Origin: DAISKN01 sp964553925
GTDB lineage: Bacteria > Acidobacteriota > Vicinamibacteria > Marinacidobacterales > SMYC01
Assembly: GCA_964553925.1 (NCBI GenBank)
Contig: CAZKNR010000264.1
Coordinates: 81,911 to 145,910, forward strand
Direction of reading: 5' to 3'
Length of the DNA stretch: 64,000 nt
Part shown: positions 57,353 to 64,000 of the stretch, piece after piece
Layout: every line of letters starts with the position of its first letter
Numbering within the stretch: the first letter of the stretch is position 1
Notes under the pieces: generated by a model
The model's input: only the letters and a program-made list of their open reading frames with translations
Database searches by the model: none
Told to the model about the DNA's origin: nothing
Translations under genes and position numbers: made by a program

Positions 57353-58500
57353 CCCTCACCGTCGCTCTCTGGCCCGGTGCGAGCGGATACGCTTCGCTCG
57401 ATCTTCTGGGGAGAGCCGTATGGCAAAGGACCCTCGAGGCGACGCGCGGCCTCGGAGCGGGAAGGACCCTTTGGGTTCGTGAGAATGGGAGACAAGCGCC
57501 TCCGGGGGTGGACGCGGTCGATCCGCGGGGGCTCACGGGGCTGACGGACACGATCCTCGTGCTCTCGGCGGAACTCCCGTGCCTGACTCCGGCCAGCTTG
57601 AAAAGCCTACTGAAGAGCGGGCGCTCCCAGCCCCACGCGCTCTCCGAGCCCGGGAGCAGCCGCTCTCGGGCCGTCGCCGCCCGGGCTTCCGAGTGGAAAA
57701 AGGCGCTCGCGGGATTCCCCTCCGTGCGTGCGAGCGAAGCCATCGAGAGGCTTTCTCCCCGAGGCCTTCTTCCGCGGGAAGAGAACGAGCTCCTCCTGGT
57801 CGATACCACGGACTCCTGGGCGAAGGCGGTGGCTATCCTCAGGAACCGGAAGATCGGCGAGCTTCTCCGCCAGGGAGTCCTGGTTTTCGATCCGGCGAGC
57901 GTCTTCGTGGAGCCCGAGGTCCGTGTGGGCAAAGGAACGAAGCTCTTTCCCTGGGTGCACCTCCAGGGAACGACGGTCGTCGGGCGCGACTCTTCGATTG
58001 GGAGCTTCTCCCACATCGTGGACTCGAGACTCGGCGCGGGGACGGCGGTCCTCGACCACTGCTTCATTCGTTCAAGCCGGATCGGGAAGAACGTGCAGAT
58101 TGGACCCTTCTCTCACCTACGCCCGGACTCGGACGTCGGCGCCGGGGCGAAAGTGGGCAACTTCGTCGAGCTCAAGAAAACCCGGCTCGGCGCCGGCGCC
58201 AAGGCACCTCATCTCTCCTACCTCGGGGACGCGATCATCGGACGAGGAGCGAACGTGGGCGCGGGGACCATCACCTGCAACTACGACGGCGAGAGGAAAC
58301 ACCAGACGATCATCGGTGACGGGGCGTTCATCGGAAGCGACGTCCAGCTCGTAGCACCCGTACGCGTGGGAAAGGGCGCGTACGTCGCCGCGGGCTCGTG
58401 TATCGTTGCGGACGTTCCCCCGAACTCCCTCGCCATCGCCCGGAGCCGCCAGGTGGTCAAACGGGGATGGGTCAAAGCTCGCCAGGAAACCGGGAAATAA
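57349..58500 (+). CDS. glmU: GlmU-like acetyltransferase with degenerate uridylyltransferase domain
   Basis: This 383-residue protein is shorter than typical 450-460-residue GlmU. The left-handed beta-helix is well preserved: IGSFSHI, GPFSHLRPDSDVGAGAKVGN, FVELKKTRLGAGAKAPHLSY, LGDAIIGRGANVGAGTITCN then YDGERKHQTIIG, retaining the Lys, His, Tyr, Asn and Lys residues used for GlcN-1-P acetylation. The N-terminal 170 residues (MTLTVALWPGASGYASLDLL; VLSAELPCLTPASLK) keep only a faint Rossmann outline. The LAAGxGTRM nucleotide loop and the YGDVP metal motif are absent. UTP transfer must therefore come from another enzyme, unless an unusual variant is active. It overlaps yvcK and sits six bases from glmS. 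Confidence 0.88.
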   Translation: MTLTVALWPGASGYASLDLLGRAVWQRTLEATRGLGAGRTLWVRENGRQAPPGVDAVDPRGLTGLTDTILVLSAELPCLTPASLKSLLKSGRSQPHALSEPGSSRSRAVAARASEWKKALAGFPSVRASEAIERLSPRGLLPREENELLLVDTTDSWAKAVAILRNRKIGELLRQGVLVFDPASVFVEPEVRVGKGTKLFPWVHLQGTTVVGRDSSIGSFSHIVDSRLGAGTAVLDHCFIRSSRIGKNVQIGPFSHLRPDSDVGAGAKVGNFVELKKTRLGAGAKAPHLSYLGDAIIGRGANVGAGTITCNYDGERKHQTIIGDGAFIGSDVQLVAPVRVGKGAYVAAGSCIVADVPPNSLAIARSRQVVKRGWVKARQETGK

Positions 58501-58505
58501 CACCC

Positions 58506-60347
58506 ATGTGCGGAATCATCGGCTACGTCGGCGATCGCTCCGTGAGCGAGGTGCTACTCCAGGGACTGCGCTCTTTGGAGTATCGCGGCTACGATTCCGC
58601 CGGAATCGCCGTCGCGAATCACGGGCACCTCAAAGTGCTCCGCTCCGAAGGAAAGCTCGACAACCTGGCTCGCCAGGTCGACCCGAAAGCGTTCACCGGC
58701 TCCTACGGTCTTGGCCACACCCGCTGGGCGACCCATGGGCGCCCCAACGAGGAGAACGCGCATCCCCACCGCGACTGCACCGGAGATATCGTGGTGGTGC
58801 ACAACGGCATCATCGAGAATTACCTTGGTCTCAAGAGGCAGCTCGCGAAGGAAGGCCACCGTTTCCAGACGGAGACCGATACCGAGGTCATCGCTCACAC
58901 ACTCGAGAAGCACTTCCAGGGGGACCTCGTTCTGGCGGTCCGGAAAACCCTCGAGGAGCTCGAAGGGGTGTTCGCCTTCGTCGCCCTCTCGGCGAAAGCG
59001 CCGGATCTTCTCGTCGGCGCCCGCAACGGCCCGCCGCTCGTCGTCGGTCTCGGTGAGGGCGAGTCGTTCATCGCGTCCGACGTTCCCGCGTTTCTCTCTC
59101 ACACCCGGAATGCGGCGTTTCTGGACGACGGCGACATCGCCGTCGTCCGGCGCGGCGAGGTCTCGATCGTGAACCTCGCCGGCGAGAAGCTCGAGCGGGA
59201 GATCCACACGATCCTCTGGGACCCGGTTCAAGTCGAAAAGCAGGGCTTCAAGCATTTCATGCTCAAGGAAATCTTCGAGCAGCCGAACGCCGTGCGCGAC
59301 ACGCTCCTCGGCCGCTATTCGCTCGACACCGGCCTCGTGCACTTGAACGAGCTCGGGCTCGAGGACGAGGTCGTCGCCCGCTTGAAGCGGATCGCGATCG
59401 TCGCCTGCGGGACGAGCTGGCTCGCGGCCCAGGTGGGAAAGTTCCTGATCGAGGAGCTCACCCGGCTCCCCGTCGAAGTCGACGTGGCTTCCGAGTTTCG
59501 CTACCGGAACCCCATCCTGACCGAAGGCGATCTGGTGGCCGGCATCACCCAGTCGGGAGAGACCGCCGATACGCTCGCGGCGCTCAAGACCGCGAAGGAG
59601 GCGGGAGCTTCGACTCTCGCGATCTGCAACGTCAAGGGCTCGATGGCGACCCGGCTTTGCGATCGGACCCTCTACACTCACGCGGGCCCGGAGATCGGAG
59701 TCGCCGCCACCAAGACCTTCACCGCGCAGGTGGTCGCGCTCTACCTCCTGGCGCTTCATCTAGCGCAGCGCCTTTCTCGGATCGGTGAGACCGCTCTTAG
59801 AGAGAGGCTCGACGACCTGGCGCGCTCCCCTCATTACCTCGAGCGCACCCTCGAGCTCGCCCCGTCGATCGAGGCCGTCGCGCGGGAGTTCTACCAGGCC
59901 GGAAACTTCCTGTACCTCGGCCGAGGGACGCTCTACCCCATCGCTCTCGAGGGTGCTTTGAAACTGAAAGAGCTCTCCTACATCCACGCGGAGGGCTACC
60001 CCGCGGGGGAGATGAAGCACGGACCGATCGCTCTCATCGACGAAAGGATGCCCGTGGTCGCCATCGCCCTCGACAACCCGCTCTTCGAGAAGATGGCGAG
60101 CAATATCCAGGAAGCCAAGGCGAGGGGCGCCCGGATCCTCGCGCTCACGACCGAGGGCGACGATCGTATCGAGCAGATCCTCGACTCGGAGCGAGACCGC
60201 GTTCTGAAGCTCCCCCGCCACCCCCATGCGCTCTCACCTCTGGTGGCGGTGATTCCCCTCCAGCTTCTCGCCTATCACATCGCCGTTCTCCGCGGCTGCG
60301 ACGTGGACCAGCCGCGAAACCTGGCGAAATCCGTCACCGTCGAGTGA
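58506..60347 (+). CDS. glmS: Glutamine-fructose-6-phosphate aminotransferase (isomerizing)
   Basis: This 613-residue protein starts MCGIIGYVGDRSVSEVLLQG, where Cys2 is the glutaminase nucleophile (start fixed by this, ATG 58506). The Ntn domain also has LEYRGYDSAGIAV, GHTRWATHGRPNEENAHPH and VVHNGIIENY. Two SIS domains follow (VACGTSWLAAQVGKFLIEEL, GITQSGETADTLAALK, EIGVAATKTFTAQ, EMKHGPIALID), with the C-terminal KSVTVE. It makes glucosamine-6-phosphate for peptidoglycan and LPS. No glmS ribozyme is visible; only five bases separate it from the upstream gene. Confidence 0.97.
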   Translation: MCGIIGYVGDRSVSEVLLQGLRSLEYRGYDSAGIAVANHGHLKVLRSEGKLDNLARQVDPKAFTGSYGLGHTRWATHGRPNEENAHPHRDCTGDIVVVHNGIIENYLGLKRQLAKEGHRFQTETDTEVIAHTLEKHFQGDLVLAVRKTLEELEGVFAFVALSAKAPDLLVGARNGPPLVVGLGEGESFIASDVPAFLSHTRNAAFLDDGDIAVVRRGEVSIVNLAGEKLEREIHTILWDPVQVEKQGFKHFMLKEIFEQPNAVRDTLLGRYSLDTGLVHLNELGLEDEVVARLKRIAIVACGTSWLAAQVGKFLIEELTRLPVEVDVASEFRYRNPILTEGDLVAGITQSGETADTLAALKTAKEAGASTLAICNVKGSMATRLCDRTLYTHAGPEIGVAATKTFTAQVVALYLLALHLAQRLSRIGETALRERLDDLARSPHYLERTLELAPSIEAVAREFYQAGNFLYLGRGTLYPIALEGALKLKELSYIHAEGYPAGEMKHGPIALIDERMPVVAIALDNPLFEKMASNIQEAKARGARILALTTEGDDRIEQILDSERDRVLKLPRHPHALSPLVAVIPLQLLAYHIAVLRGCDVDQPRNLAKSVTVE

Positions 60348-60349
60348 CC

Positions 60350-60361
60350 CACTGCGCAGTG
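60350..60361. promoter_or_regulatory. 12-bp palindrome between glmS and the helicase gene
   Basis: CACTGCGCAGTG is a perfect palindrome in the 30-base gap between glmS and the UvrD/PcrA-type helicase gene. It could be an operator for a damage-responsive regulator or a short hairpin at the glmS end. There is no further evidence. Confidence 0.35.
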
Positions 60362-60377
60362 CGCTACACTCCCCGCC

Positions 60378-62495
60378 ATGGATTTCGGGCTCGAGGGTGA
60401 AAACGGGCTCAACGGGAGACAAAGCGAAGCGGTTTCGGCAGGAGACGGTCCGACGCTGGTCCTCGCGGGGGCGGGGTCAGGTAAGACCCGGGTCATCGTC
60501 CACCGCATCGCCTACCTGGTTCAAAGCCGCTCCGTCTCCCCTGACGCCATTCTGGCAGTAACTTTCACGAACAAGGCCGCGGACGAGATGCGGCGCCGGG
60601 TGCAGGAGCTTCTTCCTCAACCGGCGACGGATCTCTCGGTCCATACTTTCCACGCCCTCTGCCTGCGGCTCCTTCGCCGGTTCGGCGAGGACGCGGGCCT
60701 TCCCCGGGCCTTTATCGTCTACGGGGAGGACGAGCGACGGACGCTCCTGCGCCGCGTCTTGCGGGAGATGGGCCTCGCGGAGCGCGAGTATCCCCTTTCT
60801 CGTGTGTCGGGGTCGATCTCGGCCGGGAAGAACCACGCGTTCGCGCAGAGAAACGAAGGGCCGCTCGACCCGAACCTCGCGATGGCGGCGGAGCGGTACC
60901 AGAGGGAGCTCGAAGCCGCGGGCGGCGTCGATTTCGACGACCTGCTTCTCCGCGGGGTCGAGCTCCTCGAGGTCTCGGAACGGGCCCAGAGCTACTCCGC
61001 GCGCCGTTTCGGCCACGTGCTGGTCGACGAGTACCAGGACACGAATCGGGTGCAGTATCGTCTCCTGCGTCTTCTCGCGCCGCACGGGAACCTGTTCGTG
61101 GTGGGTGACGAGGATCAATCGATCTACAACTTCCGGGGCGCGGATTTGCGGAACATCCTCGATTTCGAGCGCGACTTCGAGGGAGCGCGCGTGGTGAAGC
61201 TCGAGGTCAACTACCGCTCGACCGCGGCCATCCTGCGCGCGGCTTCCGGGGTGATCGGACATAACGTCGAGCGCAAGGGGAAGACCCTGGTTCCGAGCCT
61301 TCCTGAAGGAGAGCGCATCCACCTCCACGAGGCGGACGACGAGCGCGAGGAGGCGGCCCACGCCTGCGGGATCATCGAGCGGCTCCGCCGCCAGGCTCCC
61401 GAGTCCCGGGTCGCGATTCTCCTGCGCACTCACGCGCAGACACGAGCGTTCGAAGAGGAGCTGGTGCGGAGAAACGTCCCGCATCAGGTCCTGGGTGGAC
61501 TTCGTTTCTACGAGAGGCGCGAGATCAAGGACGCTCTCGCGTACTTGCGGCTCGTCCACCATCGGGGAGACGACGCGAGTTTTCTTCGCGCGGTGAACGT
61601 GCCGCCGCGGGGGGTCGGTGACGCCACCCAGGCACTTGTCGGCGCGCGCTCTCGGGCTCGCGGAGTCTCCCTCTGGGATGCGTCGGAAGCGCTTCTCGAC
61701 GGGGATGAAGTTTCCGGACGCGCTCGCATCGGGCTCACCGCCTTCCGCGCCTTGATCGAGGGCCTCTCGGCCCGCCTCAGCGCGGAGAAGCCGTCTTCCG
61801 CTCTGAAGGCGATCCTGGAGGAGTCCGGGCTTCTCGCAAGCCTTCTCGCCGAGGGCGAGGCACCGGCGCGGGAGAGGCGCGAGAACCTCGATCAGCTCGT
61901 TTTGTCCGCGCTCGAGTACGAGGCAGGCGAGAGGGAGCCGTCCCTCCCGGGGTTCCTCGACCGGGTGAGCCTCCTCACCGATTCCGACACCCTCGAGACA
62001 CCAGCGCCTTGTCTCCTGATGACCCTCCACGCCGCGAAGGGCCTCGAGTTCGATGCCGTCTTTCTCGGCGGGCTGGAAGAGGGACTCTTTCCCCACGTTC
62101 GAGCGGCTGGGAGCAAACCCGCGCTCGAGGAGGAGCGGCGGCTGTTCTACGTCGGGCTGACGCGGGCGCGAAGTCGCCTCTTTCTTTCCTACGCGCGCTC
62201 CCGTTTCCTTTCCTACCTCTCGACCTCCCGGGCGCCGTCGCGGTTTCTTTTCGAGATTCCCGAGGACGCCCTCGAGTCCTCGGTTCCCGCTTCTCGGGGG
62301 CGGCTCTCGACGAGCCCTCCCGCGCCGAAAAGCTCCTTCCGACCGGGGACGGTCGTCTCTCACAAGACGTTCGGGGAAGGAAGGGTCCTTGCGGCTACGG
62401 GCTCGGGACGCGATCGAAAAGTGACCGTTCTGTTCCACGAGGCGGGAAGGAAGAAGCTGCTTCTCGAATATGCGGAGCTGCGGGTGGTGAGCTAG
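60378..62495 (+). CDS. pcrA: UvrD/PcrA-type superfamily 1 DNA helicase
   Basis: This 705-residue helicase contains the SF1A motifs in order: LNGRQSEAV (Q motif), VLAGAGSGKTRVI (Walker A), TFTNKAADEMRRRV, DEYQDTN (motif II), VGDEDQSIYNFRGA (motif III), VNYRSTAAIL (motif IV), MTLHAAKGLEFDAVFLGGLE (motif V) and RRLFYVGLTRARSRLFLSY (motif VI). A C-terminal Tudor-like segment, FRPGTVVSHKTFGEGRVLA, is typical of PcrA/UvrD and binds RNA polymerase. It is a 3'-5' helicase in nucleotide-excision repair and replication restart. The start ATG at 60378 follows the glmS gap. Confidence 0.93.
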   Translation: MDFGLEGENGLNGRQSEAVSAGDGPTLVLAGAGSGKTRVIVHRIAYLVQSRSVSPDAILAVTFTNKAADEMRRRVQELLPQPATDLSVHTFHALCLRLLRRFGEDAGLPRAFIVYGEDERRTLLRRVLREMGLAEREYPLSRVSGSISAGKNHAFAQRNEGPLDPNLAMAAERYQRELEAAGGVDFDDLLLRGVELLEVSERAQSYSARRFGHVLVDEYQDTNRVQYRLLRLLAPHGNLFVVGDEDQSIYNFRGADLRNILDFERDFEGARVVKLEVNYRSTAAILRAASGVIGHNVERKGKTLVPSLPEGERIHLHEADDEREEAAHACGIIERLRRQAPESRVAILLRTHAQTRAFEEELVRRNVPHQVLGGLRFYERREIKDALAYLRLVHHRGDDASFLRAVNVPPRGVGDATQALVGARSRARGVSLWDASEALLDGDEVSGRARIGLTAFRALIEGLSARLSAEKPSSALKAILEESGLLASLLAEGEAPARERRENLDQLVLSALEYEAGEREPSLPGFLDRVSLLTDSDTLETPAPCLLMTLHAAKGLEFDAVFLGGLEEGLFPHVRAAGSKPALEEERRLFYVGLTRARSRLFLSYARSRFLSYLSTSRAPSRFLFEIPEDALESSVPASRGRLSTSPPAPKSSFRPGTVVSHKTFGEGRVLAATGSGRDRKVTVLFHEAGRKKLLLEYAELRVVS

Positions 62496-62497
62496 CT

Positions 62498-63232
62498 CTA
62501 CTCGTCCTCGGGCTCTTCCTCGGACTCGGGCTCGGGCTCGACCGCGGTCACGATCCACCGGGTGGGAACGACGGCCCCGAAAGAGTTCTTGACGTCGTAC
62601 CGGGTGAGGGTCACGACGTAGATCCCCTCCCGGTCGTCTTTCGTCGTCACTTGGACCGAGGCTTCCTTGTTGAGGGTCTCGCCCGTAAGGGACTCCGGCG
62701 CCGCCTCTCGCTGGAGCGACGCTTGAACGCGGCGGATCTCCCTCTCGAGCTCCTGTTCCGCTTCGTGGAGGCTCCCCACCAAGACATCCCTCTCCTCGCG
62801 AAAGGCGTCCCACTGCCTTTGAAGCTCTCCCAACTGTGCATCGAGCTTCCGTCCCGGCCTTTTCGTGTCGTCCCGCAGGAGCCTCTGGAGCCTGAGGAGC
62901 TCGTTGTAGTTCGACTGCCGGAATTCCCCGAAGAGCTTGAACTGCTCTTGTCGCCGGTCGTCGGCCTCTTCGACGCGCTCTCGCATCGAGAGAACGCGGT
63001 ACGGCCCGCGGAGCTCTTCTCCGAGGGTCATCACCCGGAAGTCTCTGACCTCCCCGGGAAAGGCCACCATCGAAAGAAGGGCGACCGTCTCGTTGTCTTG
63101 CCTTCGGGACGCTTCGAGGAACCGGTCGATGAGCTCGTGCTCCGCCGTCCGACAGGAAAGGGCCGAGGCTGCGATGAGCAGGAGCGAGATTCGCCTCAGC
63201 GCTCTCTCCTCGGCACTCGTCCCGCGCCCCAA
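62498..63232 (-). CDS. Predicted lipoprotein with coiled coil
   Basis: This protein has 244 residues from a TTG at 63232. A hydrophobic stretch ending in ASALSC gives a lipobox with Cys27. A long charged helical region (residues about 85-185: ELLRLQRLLRDDTKRPGRKL, FREERDVLVGSLHEAEQELE) probably forms a coiled coil. A beta-like C-terminal part follows (GIYVVTLTRYDVKNSFGAVV), with a strongly acidic end (EPEPESEEEPEDE). The start overlaps the TPR gene upstream by 37 bases and is uncertain; no ATG is available near the signal peptide. It is likely an envelope protein of unknown function. Confidence 0.6.
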   Translation of the reverse strand: MGRGTSAEERALRRISLLLIAASALSCRTAEHELIDRFLEASRRQDNETVALLSMVAFPGEVRDFRVMTLGEELRGPYRVLSMRERVEEADDRRQEQFKLFGEFRQSNYNELLRLQRLLRDDTKRPGRKLDAQLGELQRQWDAFREERDVLVGSLHEAEQELEREIRRVQASLQREAAPESLTGETLNKEASVQVTTKDDREGIYVVTLTRYDVKNSFGAVVPTRWIVTAVEPEPESEEEPEDE

Positions 63233-64000
63233 TGGATCCTCGCTTCCAGCTCTTTCAGGCTGCCCGTCGTTTCATCCGCCGAGAGCGGACCGCTTTGCGC
63301 GGAGTCGAGTCTCGCCTGGAGCTCTTCCCTCTCGGGGGCATCGGGCGAAAGACGCTCCGCCTCCGCGAGGCGGTCTCGTGCGTCGTCGAATCGCTCGAGG
63401 ATCATGAGTGCCTCGACCTGGCCCAGAAGCGCGGTGGTGCGGCGTGTCGTATCCGACGTTCGTGATGCGAGCTCTTCGAGCCACCTTAGGGCCGCCTCGT
63501 GGTCGCCCGATAGTCGGGACTGCGCCGATAGCCGGAAGTAGGCGGCGTCGGTGGATCCGTCGTAGGGAAGGGTGACCGCCTTTCTGTACGCGGCCGCCGC
63601 CTCCTCGAGCTGCCCCAGCAGGTAGTGACATTCTCCCAGGGACAGGAGCGTTTCTCGCTCGACGGCGATGTCCGTCCCGTTCTCGAGTACCGCGCGGTAG
63701 TGCGGAAGGGCTCTCTCTGGGTCCTGCATCTCGCGCTCGTAGAGCCTGGCGAGGAGACGTTGGGCCGGGAAGGCGACCGGACTCTCGGGATAGTCATCGA
63801 GGATCTCGAGAAGGGCGGCGTGCGCGGCGTTGACGTCCCGCGTCCTCAAGAGGTGGATCTGGGCGAGGTCGAAGAGCGCTCTCGCGACGAGCGGACTCTC
63901 CGGATAGCCGATGACGATCTCCCGCAGCCGCCGAGCGGCTCCTTCGTAGTCGTCAGCCCCTTCGGCTCTCCCGGCCTCCGCGAAGAGGCGCTCGGTCTCG
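63196..64000 (-). CDS. TPR/tol-pal-type repeat protein, 5' end outside window
   Basis: The frame is open from 63999 to the stop at 63196 (267 visible residues), so the start lies beyond the window. It contains repeated TPR-like helices with the PES pattern of periplasmic assembly proteins: LREIVIGYPESPLVARALFD, LLEILDDYPESPVAFPAQRL, LGECHYLLGQLEEAAAAYRK, LIMILERFDD-like repeats near the end. Such repeats occur in outer-membrane lipoprotein or peptidoglycan-associated scaffolds. Its overlap with the lipoprotein gene suggests co-expression. A TTG at 63849 is a possible internal start but truncates a repeat. Confidence 0.65.
   Translation of the reverse strand, partial: ETERLFAEAGRAEGADDYEGAARRLREIVIGYPESPLVARALFDLAQIHLLRTRDVNAAHAALLEILDDYPESPVAFPAQRLLARLYEREMQDPERALPHYRAVLENGTDIAVERETLLSLGECHYLLGQLEEAAAAYRKAVTLPYDGSTDAAYFRLSAQSRLSGDHEAALRWLEELASRTSDTTRRTTALLGQVEALMILERFDDARDRLAEAERLSPDAPEREELQARLDSAQSGPLSADETTGSLKELEARIHWGAGRVPRRER

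Noticed and set aside
58400..58510. glmS ribozyme upstream of glmS
   Set aside because: Only five bases separate glmU and glmS, leaving no space for the ribozyme core outside coding sequence, and no core motif is seen.
60477..62813. Minus-strand open frame antisense to the helicase gene
   Set aside because: All SF1 helicase motifs lie on the plus strand; the antisense translation is compositionally biased.

Overview
This is a 64 kb window of a GC-rich (by eye about 65% G+C), diderm bacterial chromosome. An ADP-heptose-type LPS glycosyltransferase, lipoprotein signal peptides, a Ser/Thr kinase fused to a TolB-like propeller, and a remnant with the 'TLALGIGA' signature of acidobacterial duplicated orphan permeases (ADOP) make Acidobacteriota or a close relative the best guess. 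This is an inference; no rRNA gene is present and no tRNA gene was recognised.

Layout. 1-3.4 kb: a cut-off polysaccharide deacetylase-like gene, a GNAT-type protein, PspC, a small membrane protein, rhomboid protease and Nudix/MutT. 3.4-20.4 kb: a 16.5 kb accessory block with an S41 peptidase bracketed by integron-core-like inverted repeats, an immunity-like gene and a 4,778-residue RHS/YD-repeat polymorphic toxin with a HINT domain. The block is bounded by 585 bp direct repeats of the 3' half of alr: intact alr lies on the right, and a headless alr fragment lies on the left beside mutT. 20.4-30.5 kb: a minus-strand, translationally coupled glycan operon (alr, two GT-C-like membrane proteins, nucleotide-sugar epimerase, NeuA-PseG fusion, two NeuB-like synthases, SpsF-like transferase) for a nonulosonic (legionaminic/pseudaminic-like) acid glycan. 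30.5-34.6 kb: a second accessory block (ADOP scrap, HipBA, DUF433/DUF5615 toxin-antitoxin) between imperfect direct repeats of a GT/neuB gene junction. 34.1-41 kb: GT-B-type transferase, TIM-barrel isomerase, flippase, heptosyltransferase-like GT9 and GT4. 41-45.2 kb: ClpC and a sulfatase-fold lipoprotein. 45.2-50.7 kb: toxin-antitoxin genes, several decayed, around a frameshifted Ser/Thr kinase. 50.8-53.7 kb: aminotransferase, SDR epimerase and GT2. 53.7-62.5 kb: housekeeping genes rsmI, amino-acid dehydrogenase, TPR protein, yvcK, glmU-like, glmS, pcrA/uvrD. 62.5-64 kb: a coiled-coil lipoprotein and a cut-off TPR protein.

How it works together. GlmS and the GlmU-like acetyltransferase feed amino sugar into the envelope. 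The epimerases, NeuB/NeuA-PseG/SpsF-like proteins and glycosyltransferases would make and activate surface sugars, and the flippase and GT-C proteins would move or attach glycan units. The most striking feature is that two unrelated accessory blocks, both rich in toxin genes, have the same architecture: cargo lies between direct repeats of about 0.5 kb derived from the host gene at the insertion point, with one intact and one truncated copy of that gene. A third, smaller pair of repeats flanks the kinase.
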